From Sphingobacteriaceae bacterium (GTDB lineage Bacteria; Bacteroidota; Bacteroidia; B-17B0; Aurantibacillaceae): a stretch of DNA of 64,000 nucleotides. Where the stretch lies: contig JADJXI010000003.1 in NCBI GenBank assembly GCA_016715905.1, positions 186,001 through 250,000 of the forward strand, written 5' to 3'. Positions 38,516 to 47,043 of the stretch are shown here, one piece after another; positions within the stretch are counted from its first letter, which is position 1; every line of letters begins with the position of its first letter. The notes beneath the pieces were generated by a model. That model saw only the letters and a program-made list of their open reading frames with translations. It was not told the DNA's origin and searched no databases. Position numbers and translations under genes: made by a program.

Positions 38516-38536
38516 AAAAATCTCAGAGTATCGATT

Positions 38537-38833
38537 CTATTTAGAAAAATTCTTTTTAGATAACATCTTAAGAGAATTGTATTCTCCTCTAATTAAAGCT
38601 TCTTTTTTAAGTTTACTCCATTTTTTTATTCGCGTTTCCCAATTAAAGGCGAGTGTGAAATCAGCAAAAGGTTCGTGGAAAACTAATTTAACTGGTCTTC
38701 GATTATGCGTATACGCATCTTTATTTATTCCAAGGTTGTGTTGCAGAATTCGTTTTTCAAGATTATTGGTTACTCCGGTATAATAAGTCCCATCACTACA
38801 TTCAATTATATATAAATATATTAACTTAATCAT
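38537..38833 (-). CDS. GIY-YIG nuclease family protein
   Basis: 98 residues, the short single-domain UPF0213/YhbQ-like form: YLYIIECSDGTYYTGVTNNLEKRILQHNLG with the GIY-YIG equivalents (YLYII and YYTGVT), the conserved Arg in EKRILQHN and the catalytic-type Glu in NWETRIKKWSKLKKEALI. These small proteins are predicted DNA endonucleases of unknown role. The gene lies between repeat copies 2 and 3, with a -7 element 4 nt from its start. Confidence 0.88.
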   Translation of the reverse strand: MIKLIYLYIIECSDGTYYTGVTNNLEKRILQHNLGINKDAYTHNRRPVKLVFHEPFADFTLAFNWETRIKKWSKLKKEALIRGEYNSLKMLSKKNFSK

Positions 38834-38837
38834 AATA

Positions 38838-38845
38838 CAAAAGTA
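38838..38845 (-). promoter_or_regulatory. -7 element of the GIY-YIG gene
   Basis: Exact TACTTTTG on the minus strand, 4 nt before the ATG. Confidence 0.5.
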
Positions 38846-38894
38846 AATTAGTATGAATTAAAATATTGCTACGATTAATAGCAAAAAAATTATC

Positions 38895-39057
38895 GTCAGT
38901 TCGAGTAGCGTAACAAAGTGAAGGAAATGTCACGCCGAGTGATTTTTGCCTGCCTCTTGCAAAAATTGTATCGAGGCGAACTTGTATTGAGAACTAACTA
39001 ACGTATCCCTTCTCGATACGCCGATAACCATTTCCATAATCGGCTACTCGAAGTGAC
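38895..39057. repeat. Composite palindromic repeat, copy 3 (single module)
   Basis: 163 bp. It contains the first module only, bounded by GTCAGTTCGAGTAGCG and GGCTACTCGAAGTGAC, with the same CCGAT ... ATCGG tip as copy 2. With the structured element that follows, it fills the gene-free stretch 38834-39302. Confidence 0.9.
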
Positions 39058-39114
39058 ATTAATCCAAAAACTATTTTATAGCCTATTATTTCTTTTATAG
39101 TTAAAATTCAATTT

Positions 39115-39223
39115 TTGGGATTGCGGCAGGGATGTTCCGCCACAGCGGAGGTTTAGCTCGGGCGAGGCTTTACTCGCCCAGCCGAAGCGAAGCGTAGCCA
39201 CGAACAGCCCGGTTGCCGCCCAA
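39115..39223. ncRNA. GC-rich structured element, possible RNA
   Basis: An outer pair TTGGGATTGCGGCA / TTGCCGCCCAA encloses hairpins CCGC-CACA-GCGG (39137-39148) and a perfect GGGCGAG-GCTTTA-CTCGCCC (39160-39179). Its GC content is far above the surrounding DNA. It resembles intergenic structured repeats I associate with Bacteroidota (possibly the Flavo-1 type), but I cannot confirm a family or transcription. Strand is undetermined. Confidence 0.45.
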
Positions 39224-39301
39224 ATAAAAATAAAATTTCCTAATATAAATTCTTTATTAAGGGTAACTTAAAACTGAGTAAGAAACCTCATTGCTCTCAA
39301 T

Positions 39302-39369
39302 GTTAAATCAAATCCTTTTTAAGTTCAGTTAATGCACTGTAAAGTATATCCAAATCTTTTTGGGTGTTA
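39302..39369. repeat. Direct repeat DR-right
   Basis: Partner of 35624-35691 (64 of 68 identical). Here it is the functional 3' end of the aminotransferase gene. Confidence 0.9.
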
Positions 39370-40457
39370 AAGGCCTGAATGGAGTATCGGATAAAAACTT
39401 TATCGTTCTGCCTCATTACAGGAATTTCTATTTTAAAATCAGAATACAATTGATCGTGTAATTTTTCAGGATGTTTATGCTTGATTGGTATGCTGAACAA
39501 TTGAACCAAAAAGTCATCATTAATTTTACATAAGGATTTAGTTCCTAAAAGTTCAATAAACCTTGGCGCATTACTTTGCACCATTTTTCGGCATTGAATC
39601 GCCACCTCCCACCAATTATGTGCTTTCATAAATTCAATGGATTTAGGAATAGTTAAAAAAGCGGAATAATCTCTTGTGCCTTGCATTTGATGATAATCTT
39701 GAAATTTTGAATTAGAAGGGAAAAGCGCTTTATATCCCCAACTGATGATTAAAGGGTCAAATAAATCCTGTATATTTTTTTGTACGTATAAAAAAGAACA
39801 GCCTTTGGGTGTCATCATCCATTTATGACAGGCACCGGTATAAATGGAGGCACCCAATTCTTTAATATTTAAAGGAATTTGTCCGGGCGCATGAGCGCCG
39901 TCTACAAAAACCAAAACCCCTTTTTCATTTGCCCATTGGCATATTTCTTCTACCGGCAAACGTAAACCGGTGCTGCTGGTGATATGACTAATAAATATTA
40001 ATTTGGTTTTATTAGTAAATCCTTTTACAAATTCCTGTACAAAATCATCCTTACTGGTTATGGGAAAAGTAATATTGGTACGAATGTATTTGGCACCTTT
40101 TTTTTCGCAATAATATTCCCAGGTTTTATCACAAGCTCCGTATTCAATATTGGTGGCCAGCACTTCATCACCCGGATTTAAATTAAAACTTTTAGCGATA
40201 ATATTTACTGCATAAGAAGGATTGGTAACGAATATTAAATCCTCTTCATCACAGTGGATGTAATCACCTAAACTTTTTTTGGCCTGTTGCAATAATTTTA
40301 GTCCGGTTTTGGTTATGAATTCAACCGGTTCTTTTTCCAATTCTAATTGTAATTTTTGATATTCCTCAAAAATGGGTTTTGGACAAGCGCCAAAAGATCC
40401 GAAGTTTAAATAAGTAATATTCGGATTAATTAGAAATTGATTCTTTAAATTTTGCAT
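39303..40457 (-). CDS. Class V aminotransferase-fold PLP enzyme (isopenicillin N epimerase/cysteine desulfurase-like)
   Basis: 384 residues of fold-type I. Visible elements are YLNFGSFGACPKPIFEEY at the start, the cofactor region VTNPSYAVNII, FISHITSSTGLRLPVEEI, VFVDGAHAPGQIPLNI (PLP-contacting Asp and His) and the Schiff-base lysine in TGACHKWMMTPKGCSFLY. This resembles isopenicillin-N-epimerase-like proteins, most of which have unknown substrates. No partner gene is adjacent. Its last 22 codons are duplicated 3.7 kb away. Confidence 0.85.
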   Translation of the reverse strand: MQNLKNQFLINPNITYLNFGSFGACPKPIFEEYQKLQLELEKEPVEFITKTGLKLLQQAKKSLGDYIHCDEEDLIFVTNPSYAVNIIAKSFNLNPGDEVLATNIEYGACDKTWEYYCEKKGAKYIRTNITFPITSKDDFVQEFVKGFTNKTKLIFISHITSSTGLRLPVEEICQWANEKGVLVFVDGAHAPGQIPLNIKELGASIYTGACHKWMMTPKGCSFLYVQKNIQDLFDPLIISWGYKALFPSNSKFQDYHQMQGTRDYSAFLTIPKSIEFMKAHNWWEVAIQCRKMVQSNAPRFIELLGTKSLCKINDDFLVQLFSIPIKHKHPEKLHDQLYSDFKIEIPVMRQNDKVFIRYSIQAFNTQKDLDILYSALTELKKDLI

Positions 40458-40507
40458 GAAATAAATGTAGCCAAAAAGCCAAAGTTATCCTACATTTAGC
40501 TTTTAAT

Positions 40508-41203
40508 ATGAAGGTTGATAAATATTTAGCATTATACTCCGATTATTCCAGGCGCAAGGCATTTGAATTAATAGAGGCGAAAAAGGTTCTGGTAAACGGA
40601 AAAACGGCCAATTTCAGTACCAAGGTAAATTTAGGCGACATCGTTTTAGCAGATTCGGTAGAGATTAAAGAAAAAAAGATACAAGAGCTAATTATTGCTT
40701 ATAATAAACCAAAAGGCGTGATTTGTACCACTGAAAAAATTGAAGGTAATATTATTGATGCATTAAACTTTAAAGAAAAGATTTTTCCGATAGGTAGGCT
40801 GGACAAAGAATCTGAGGGTTTAATATTATTAACGAACAAAGGAGAGTTTGTAGATAAAATTGCAAATCCTAAATTTCAGCATGAAAAAGAATATATTGTT
40901 ACACTTAACTTTCCGGTGAGAACTGCCTTTTTAAAGGAAATACGAAATGGTATAAATTTAGATGGTGAAATAACATTACCATGCAAAGCAGAAGTTATTG
41001 AGGGGACTAAAAGATTATTTAAGATCATCCTTAATCAAGGATTAAACAGGCAAATAAGAAGAATGTGCAATGCGTACGACTATCAAGTATTAAAATTACA
41101 AAGAGTACGCGTTATGAATATAAAGCTTGATAAATTAAAATTGGGTGAATGGAGAGAATTAACATCTGAAGAGAAGATTGAACTTTATAAAAACATTGAA
41201 TAG
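40508..41203 (+). CDS. RsuA/RluF-type pseudouridine synthase
   Basis: Isomerises a specific uridine in ribosomal RNA. 231 residues: an N-terminal S4 RNA-binding domain (VDKYLALYSDYSRRKAFELIEAKKVLVNGK) and a catalytic domain with the nucleophilic Asp in IGRLDKESEGLILLTN plus NQGLNRQIRRMCNAYDYQVLKLQRVR. The sequence is closest in style to RluF (23S U2604), but RsuA/RluB/RluE specificity cannot be excluded. It is divergent from the aminotransferase with a 50-bp gap. Confidence 0.88.
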   Translation: MKVDKYLALYSDYSRRKAFELIEAKKVLVNGKTANFSTKVNLGDIVLADSVEIKEKKIQELIIAYNKPKGVICTTEKIEGNIIDALNFKEKIFPIGRLDKESEGLILLTNKGEFVDKIANPKFQHEKEYIVTLNFPVRTAFLKEIRNGINLDGEITLPCKAEVIEGTKRLFKIILNQGLNRQIRRMCNAYDYQVLKLQRVRVMNIKLDKLKLGEWRELTSEEKIELYKNIE

Positions 41204-41209
41204 TGAAGC

Positions 41210-41686
41210 TTAAGTTTTTAAAACTTCATTTAGCCGTATCGCTTTTAAATATCGTTTTTTGTAATTACTCGAATTAGTAAAATTGGTAATGACCACACCT
41301 CCATTTTTTTTACCCGAAGAAGAATGGATGAAGTAAACCTCTTGTTCAGTTACCTCAGCCACAATACCCACATGTCCGGGTTTCCGAATTTCGGCATTAG
41401 TACCGGTAAACACTAAAATATCGCCCTTACGAAGGGAATCAATTGACACTAAATTACCCGTTTTTTCATAATCCATTGATGCCCTGGGCACATCAACTCC
41501 AAAATGCGTAAATACATATTTTACAAATCCCGAACAATCAAATCCGGTATTCGGACAAATGCCGGTGTACTTATAAGGAATTCCTAATTGTAGCTTGGCA
41601 AAAGTGATTAATGAATCTGGACTAACTTGTCCATTCATATGAAAAGCAAATACTATAAATAAAAAATATACTCTGAAAAACCCCAT
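41210..41686 (-). CDS. NlpC/P60 family cell-wall hydrolase
   Basis: About 158 residues. I start it at MGFFRVYF, which opens a signal peptide (FLFIVFAFHMNGQ), rather than 7 codons upstream. The catalytic domain has Cys in NTGFDCSGFVKYVF and His in RKPGHVGIVAE, plus the usual SLRKGDILVF. NlpC/P60 enzymes cut D-Glu-containing peptide bonds in peptidoglycan. It ends 6 nt from the convergent pseudouridine synthase stop. Confidence 0.88.
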   Translation of the reverse strand: MGFFRVYFLFIVFAFHMNGQVSPDSLITFAKLQLGIPYKYTGICPNTGFDCSGFVKYVFTHFGVDVPRASMDYEKTGNLVSIDSLRKGDILVFTGTNAEIRKPGHVGIVAEVTEQEVYFIHSSSGKKNGGVVITNFTNSSNYKKRYLKAIRLNEVLKT

Positions 41687-42006
41687 TGATTTTCTAAAAT
41701 TAGGCAATTACTATAGGGCATTATTAAAAAGAAATTAAGATAAGATTACTGGAATCGCATCCATTTGACTATATTTTATATAAATCTATGAAAACCAACT
41801 ACATATATTATTAATGCTGATATTCATTTAAAATATCTTGTTAATTGAGTTGTTTTATTCCATCACTTTCTAAACGATTTAGGAATTAAATTTTGGAGTA
41901 AATGAGGGAATAAGGACTGAAATCGAGTAGGTAAAGCATATATATTATTTAAAAAAGGTATTTTTTTTAATTAATTGCCGAACTTTACATCAGCGAAAAT
42001 ACTATT
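41687..42006. other. Gene-free stretch upstream of the secreted-protein pair
   Basis: 320 bp of AT-rich DNA without a supportable gene, repeat or clear hairpin. It must hold the promoters of the divergent NlpC/P60 and 42007 genes. A loose AAATTTTG near 41888-41895 is the best -7 candidate, but I would not rely on it. Confidence 0.4.
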
Positions 42007-42429
42007 ATGAAGAAATTATTAATTACACTCGTTTTATTAGGATCAGTTTTATTTGGTAAAGCTCAGGTTCCTACCAACATTACTAACGGTACATGGCAAA
42101 GTGCAGTGTTAAGAGCTGATGGTGCAACATCGGTAGAAGGTGTTGAATCTTATTGCATGAAAGTTACTTGTAATAATGAAGAGTTTATTGTTATTAAATT
42201 CAAAAACACCAACAACTACAAAGTTGCAGTTGAATGGACAGATGCTATATATTATAACGGCAATTGGAATCCTTCAACAGGTACTAAGAAAATATATGTG
42301 GATGCGAATTCAGAATCCATTGGAGATTGCAATGGCAACATCAAATTAAAATTAGGCGTTAATTCAATAATTAGTTTTCCGGCAGGATTGGGACACTATA
42401 GTACCATGGGGTTAACTGTAAAACAATAG
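42007..42429 (+). CDS. Small secreted protein of unknown function
   Basis: 140 residues with a clear signal peptide (MKKLLITLVLLGSVLFGKAQ) and a compact beta-rich mature part containing several Cys (SYCMKVTCNNEEF, GDCNGNIK). I recognise no family and it has no T9SS sorting domain. It lies 35 bp before the large Ig-repeat T9SS protein on the same strand, probably in one transcript, so it may be a partner or secreted companion of that protein. Confidence 0.75.
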   Translation: MKKLLITLVLLGSVLFGKAQVPTNITNGTWQSAVLRADGATSVEGVESYCMKVTCNNEEFIVIKFKNTNNYKVAVEWTDAIYYNGNWNPSTGTKKIYVDANSESIGDCNGNIKLKLGVNSIISFPAGLGHYSTMGLTVKQ

Positions 42430-42464
42430 AAATAAATTATTCAAGTCATATAAACTCGATCAAA

Positions 42465-45400
42465 ATGAAAAAAATTCTTTTAGTTATATTCACATTGTTG
42501 CTTTTTGCAGGAACTAGCAAAGCGCAAGGTGTTATTACGAATACCGTAACCTGGACATCAGGATGGTGTAATATATGTGGTCCACAAACAGGTAACTATT
42601 CTTGTAATCCGCCTTGGTCGGGTAGTGGTAACTGGAATAATGGTACAAGAACTTTTGTAACCAATGTACCTCCGGGAAATATTATTTCCGGTGTTTGTGT
42701 AACGGTGAACAAAGTAAATTGCGGATATACCAATTTATGTGTAGTAATTAACGGAAATACAATTCAATGTTTACCTCCGGCAGGTGGTAACTGTGCTTGT
42801 GGTTCTTGCTGGCCTCAAACTTTTTGTAACACTTATCCTTGTCCTACTGGTCTTCCAAACTTCGTTAATCAAGGAACAAATACAATCACTTTAATCAATG
42901 TCGGAACTATTTGTGTAAATAGTGCTGTCATTACGCTTACTTATCAAACTTGTTGTCCCACGCCTACTATTACAGTTGCCGGAAATACGGCAATTTGCAG
43001 TGGACAAAGCACAAGTTTAACAGCAGCAGGAGCAGGAATAGGTGGAACCTATACATGGACCGCACCAGGTGGTACTACTTTATCAACATTGCCAGGGGTT
43101 GCAGTTCAACCCACAGCCACCACAATATATACAGTATATGGAACTACGCCTTTCCCATGTACGGGTTCACAAACAGTAGAAGTTCAAGTAAATCCAACTC
43201 CAACTTTAACCCCGGGTAATGATTCTCCGGTTTGTCAAGGTGCCACAGTGAACTTAACTGTTAATGCGGTACCGGGCGGAACGTTAGTTACTTATTTATG
43301 GCAGGGACCGAATTCATATACTTCAGCTTTCCAAAATCCACAGATTACCAATATACAGCCTAACATGGCGGGTATATATACAGTAACTGCGGTTAATAAT
43401 TTCTCTAACGGAGGTTCTTGTTCTTCCAGTGCTAACACTACAGTAAATGTGATTCCGGTTAATCAAACTTCGGTTACCCCACAATTTACATTGTGTGAAG
43501 GTGATGCCTTAAATTTAACTGCTCAAAATGCGGTACCTCCAACGGCGTATTATTGGACAGGACCAAATACATTTACATCTAATTTACAAAATCCAACAAT
43601 TGCGAACACTAATACGGTGCATGCCGGAGATTATATTGTTACAGCTTCCTTTGCTGTACAAGGATTAACTTTAGTTTGTACAAGTACTGCGGTATCTAAC
43701 GTGTCGGTAGTTGCAACCTCACCTATAACATTAACAATCCCTCAAAATATTTGTGAAGGAATGACTGCCAATATTAGTGCAACGGCTAATCCTATGCCAC
43801 TTCAATTCAATTGGACAGGACCTAATGGATATATTTCAACCGGATCAAATACAACAATTCCAAATGTTGTGCCTGCGCACACCGGTGTGTATAACGTAGT
43901 GGGAGTATGGGCAATTGGATCTAAGAGTTGTACCATAAGTAATTTTAATCAAATGAATGTGGTTCCTGTAGCGCCAATTGCAATTAATGTACCTACTATG
44001 GTTTGTTATCCTGCGGATGTTCATTTAACATCGAGTTCACAGGGTGCAATTTCATACAGTTGGGGTGCAACCACCGGATTTACATCTAATATTCCTAATC
44101 CAATTTTAGGTGCTCCGGGCACAACGGCAACCGGAATTTATACAGTATTTACAGCGTATACCAATGGTGCTTTAATCTGTTATAATTCAAATACAACTCA
44201 GGTAACGGTTAATCCAATTATTCCTGTTGATTTAGAACCTTACAAACAATTGTGCTATAATGCTACTTATTCAATTAGTGGACCTCCGGGCGCTACGTCT
44301 TACTTATGGTTAGGTCCTAATTCATATAGCTCAACAAATCAGCTTTTGGTAATACCTTCCATTCAGCCGCCTTTGGCAGGAACCTATACGCTGGAAGTTA
44401 CTTTAGGCCCATGTAAAACTTTAGGTACTACCAAAGTTGATGTGTTAACGCCAATTTCTTTCACTAACACGCCGGGTAATAAAACCATTTGTATGGGAGA
44501 TAGTATAGCATTGTATGCCGGAGCAACTGGAGGTAGTCATAATTACGCCTATGTTTGGAATCCTCAACAGTGGTTAGGTTCTCCAACCGGTAGCGTTCAA
44601 TATGCCACTCCGTTAGGAACCACTATTTATAATCTTACGGCATACGATATTGCATGTCCATTCTATACGGTTGGAGCCTCGTTTACGGTTAACGTAAATA
44701 AAGCACCGCAGCCTCAATTGGATTTACCTAAACATGAAGGTTGTCAGCCATTGTGTTTAACATTTAATAGTAAAACGCAAGAGCAGGCTTCACAAATCAC
44801 TTATGATTTTGGTAATGGAAATGTTATGCAGGCAGATGACTTTAATTATTGTTTAAATGACGCAGGTACTTATAATTTAAAGATAAGAACCACCGGTAAA
44901 AATGGCTGTTCATATAATTGGGAATATCAAACTCCTATTCAGGTTTGGCCTACACCAAATAGTATTGTAGAAACAAATCCTGAGCGTGTAACAACAACAA
45001 ATAATAATGTTACATTCTATCCATCTTCTACAAGTGGTAATGTAGTAAGTTACCAATGGGCTTTTGAAGGAGTAAAAGGAAACGGTGCAGGCTATGATAC
45101 TTCATTCATGAAGAATCCTACCCGTATCTATGATAATATTGGTGATTATCCGGTGTTATTAATTTCAACTACTGATAAAGGCTGTATTGATACTTTAATG
45201 AAAGTAATTGAAGTTAGAGATGAGTTTGCTATATTCATTCCGAATACCTTTACGCCGAATGGTGATGGACTTAATGATATATTCAACATTAAAGGAGTTG
45301 GAATTAAAACCACAGGTTATAGCATGGAAATTTATGACAGATGGGGAACCTTGGTTTATTCAACCAAAGAGCTTACTAAAGGTTGGGATGGAACCGTGAA

Positions 45401-45506
45401 GGGCTTAAACGCTGAAAACGGTGTTTATGTTTTCAAAGTTAAGGCTGAGGCGGCAAATGGTGATGGAAGAAAAGAATATGTAGGACACGTCTCCTTATTA
45501 AAATAA
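42465..45506 (+). CDS. Ig/PKD-repeat surface protein with gliding-motility-type (T9SS type B) C-terminal domain
   Basis: 1,013 residues. After the signal peptide (ILLVIFTLLLFAGTSKAQ) comes a Cys/Trp/Asn-rich module (to about 160). About seven Ig-like repeats of about 85 residues follow, each with a Cys near its start (TAICSGQST, SPVCQGATV, FTLCEGDAL, QNICEGMTA) and a WxGPN stretch. Two PKD-like domains come next (ITYDFGNGN, VSYQWAFEG). The end is the CHU_C/gliding C-terminal domain: FIPNTFTPNGDGLNDIF, IYDRWGTLVYST, WDGTVKG and GHVSLLK. Likely an adhesin-like surface protein exported through SprA; ligand unknown. Confidence 0.9.
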   Translation: MKKILLVIFTLLLFAGTSKAQGVITNTVTWTSGWCNICGPQTGNYSCNPPWSGSGNWNNGTRTFVTNVPPGNIISGVCVTVNKVNCGYTNLCVVINGNTIQCLPPAGGNCACGSCWPQTFCNTYPCPTGLPNFVNQGTNTITLINVGTICVNSAVITLTYQTCCPTPTITVAGNTAICSGQSTSLTAAGAGIGGTYTWTAPGGTTLSTLPGVAVQPTATTIYTVYGTTPFPCTGSQTVEVQVNPTPTLTPGNDSPVCQGATVNLTVNAVPGGTLVTYLWQGPNSYTSAFQNPQITNIQPNMAGIYTVTAVNNFSNGGSCSSSANTTVNVIPVNQTSVTPQFTLCEGDALNLTAQNAVPPTAYYWTGPNTFTSNLQNPTIANTNTVHAGDYIVTASFAVQGLTLVCTSTAVSNVSVVATSPITLTIPQNICEGMTANISATANPMPLQFNWTGPNGYISTGSNTTIPNVVPAHTGVYNVVGVWAIGSKSCTISNFNQMNVVPVAPIAINVPTMVCYPADVHLTSSSQGAISYSWGATTGFTSNIPNPILGAPGTTATGIYTVFTAYTNGALICYNSNTTQVTVNPIIPVDLEPYKQLCYNATYSISGPPGATSYLWLGPNSYSSTNQLLVIPSIQPPLAGTYTLEVTLGPCKTLGTTKVDVLTPISFTNTPGNKTICMGDSIALYAGATGGSHNYAYVWNPQQWLGSPTGSVQYATPLGTTIYNLTAYDIACPFYTVGASFTVNVNKAPQPQLDLPKHEGCQPLCLTFNSKTQEQASQITYDFGNGNVMQADDFNYCLNDAGTYNLKIRTTGKNGCSYNWEYQTPIQVWPTPNSIVETNPERVTTTNNNVTFYPSSTSGNVVSYQWAFEGVKGNGAGYDTSFMKNPTRIYDNIGDYPVLLISTTDKGCIDTLMKVIEVRDEFAIFIPNTFTPNGDGLNDIFNIKGVGIKTTGYSMEIYDRWGTLVYSTKELTKGWDGTVKGLNAENGVYVFKVKAEAANGDGRKEYVGHVSLLK

Positions 45507-45524
45507 AAAAAAGAGATTTAATTC

Positions 45525-45555
45525 AATCCTCTCCTTACGGAGAGGATTTTTTTTT
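45525..45555 (+). terminator. Strong rho-independent terminator
   Basis: Perfect 10-bp stem AATCCTCTCC / GGAGAGGATT with a TTAC loop and a run of nine T. It ends the 42007-45506 transcript. Confidence 0.93.
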
Positions 45556-45563
45556 GACTAATA

Positions 45564-45577
45564 CTAACAAAAGTCAA
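45564..45577 (+). promoter_or_regulatory. Crp/Fnr-like half-conserved palindrome before the beta-CASP gene
   Basis: CTAACAAAAGTCAA differs at one base from the CTGACAAAAGTCAA site (complement of 55449-55462). Its centre is 35.5 bp from the G of an ATTTG -7-like element ending at 45606, close to the 36.5-bp spacing of the other sites. The left half has TAA instead of TGA. Confidence 0.45.
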
Positions 45578-45635
45578 GTACCTATTAAAGAAAAACAAGT
45601 AATTTGCGCCTGTGTTTGACTTAACGAACACTCAC

Positions 45636-47042
45636 ATGAAAATAAAATTAATTGGAGCAACAGAAAGCGTAACCGGAAGTAAACATTTGTTGCTAACCGA
45701 ATCAGGATCTCAGATTTTATTAGACTGTGGCTTGTTTCAAGGCATGGGGCGAGAAACAGACGAGCTGAATAGAAAATTGAATTTAAATCCCGCGCATTTA
45801 GAAGCCATCCTACTTACGCATGCTCATATAGATCATTCAGGTGCAATTCCTTATTATGTATCACAAGGTTTCAGGGGTAGAATTTATTGCACGGAAGCAA
45901 CCTTTGATGTTTGTAAGCTGTTGTTATTAGACAGTGCCAACATACAGGAGAGCGATATTTTTTATATTAATAAAAAAAGATTCAAACAAGGAAAAAAAGC
46001 ATTAGAGCCTTTATATACTGAAAAAGATGCAGTCGGGGCCTTAAAACAATTTCATCCGGTTAAGTCAGGTGCCGAAATAAAAATAAACAACGAGGTTTCG
46101 TTCCATTTTACTGAAACCGGGCATATAATTGGAGCTGCTGCAATAAATCTCACACTTAAAAAAGAAAACAACATCAGAAAGTTAACCTACACCGGTGATA
46201 TAGGTAGGTATACCGACCCAATTATGAAAAAGCCGCAAGTGTTTCCGCAAGCAGATTTTGTTATTTGTGAATCAACCTATGGCGACCGATTACATGAAGA
46301 AACAAAAAACATGGAGGGACGATTTTTAGATATTGTATGTAACACCTGCATAACTAAAAAAGGAAAATTAATTATACCTGCATTCAGTCTGGGGAGAACA
46401 CAGGAAATACTTTATATACTTAATAAGTTAGAATACAAAGACCGATTACCAAATATAAATATTTATGTGGACAGTCCACTTTCAACTGAGGTAACCAAAG
46501 TGGTAAAAAAGCACAAAGAATGTTTTAATAAAGAGTTGGTGCACTATATACAGAGTGATCCAACCCCATTTGATTTTGAAAATTTGTATTACATCAAAGA
46601 TGTAGAAGCATCTAAAGAGATCAATCGATCAAAAGAACCTTGCATTATTATATCAGCATCAGGAATGGGAGACGCAGGTAGGGTGAAGCATCATATTAAA
46701 TATGCGATTGAGGATTCAAGAAATACAATTCTAGTAATGGGTTATTGCGCGCCTTATACCTTGTGCCATCGATTACTAAGTGGCGAAGAATCGGTTCATA
46801 TTTTTGGGGATTATTTTAAAGTGAAGGCCGAAATAACTTCAATACTATCTTTAAGCGCACATGCAGATCAGAATGAATTGGTTCAGTTTTTAGCGTGTCA
46901 GGATAAAAATAAATTAAAAACTATTTTTTTGGTTCACGGAGAAGAAGAAGCGAAAGCTGAATTTAAAATAAAACTTTTAGAAGAAGGATTCTATAATGTA
47001 CAAATACCTGCTCCCGGTGATGTGTATGATTTGTTTGAATAG
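45636..47042 (+). CDS. Beta-CASP metallo-beta-lactamase-fold RNA hydrolase
   Basis: 468 residues from the ATG at 45636; an in-frame start 8 codons earlier is less likely. The zinc-site motif is LLTHAHIDHSGAIPYY, with TGHIIGAAA, YTGDIGRY and STYGDRLHEE (motif 4). The beta-CASP domain shows IPAFSLGRTQEILY, IIISASGMGDAGRVKHHI and ILSLSAHADQNELVQFL. The family includes CPSF73-like and RNase J-like nucleases, but bacterial members of this size mostly have unknown targets. A Crp/Fnr-like site upstream suggests stress regulation. Convergent with mlaD, 1-nt gap. Confidence 0.87.
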   Translation: MKIKLIGATESVTGSKHLLLTESGSQILLDCGLFQGMGRETDELNRKLNLNPAHLEAILLTHAHIDHSGAIPYYVSQGFRGRIYCTEATFDVCKLLLLDSANIQESDIFYINKKRFKQGKKALEPLYTEKDAVGALKQFHPVKSGAEIKINNEVSFHFTETGHIIGAAAINLTLKKENNIRKLTYTGDIGRYTDPIMKKPQVFPQADFVICESTYGDRLHEETKNMEGRFLDIVCNTCITKKGKLIIPAFSLGRTQEILYILNKLEYKDRLPNINIYVDSPLSTEVTKVVKKHKECFNKELVHYIQSDPTPFDFENLYYIKDVEASKEINRSKEPCIIISASGMGDAGRVKHHIKYAIEDSRNTILVMGYCAPYTLCHRLLSGEESVHIFGDYFKVKAEITSILSLSAHADQNELVQFLACQDKNKLKTIFLVHGEEEAKAEFKIKLLEEGFYNVQIPAPGDVYDLFE

Positions 47043-47043
47043 G

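Noticed and set aside
38511..38783. Plus-strand open frame across the GIY-YIG gene
   Set aside because: It begins inside repeat copy 2 and is antisense to a clearly recognisable GIY-YIG domain.
35768..39057. CRISPR array
   Set aside because: The repeats are three widely spaced, 160-270-bp palindromic elements with no regular short repeat/spacer pattern and no cas genes.
35624..39369. Classical integrative element with attL/attR
   Set aside because: The direct repeats fit, but no integrase, transposase or recombinase is encoded inside, so I report it only as a bounded segment.
45554..45577. TTGAC ... GTCAA as one long-spaced palindrome
   Set aside because: The halves are 14 nt apart, unlike the N4 spacing of the other sites. 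The second half alone forms a better CTAACAAAAGTCAA match.
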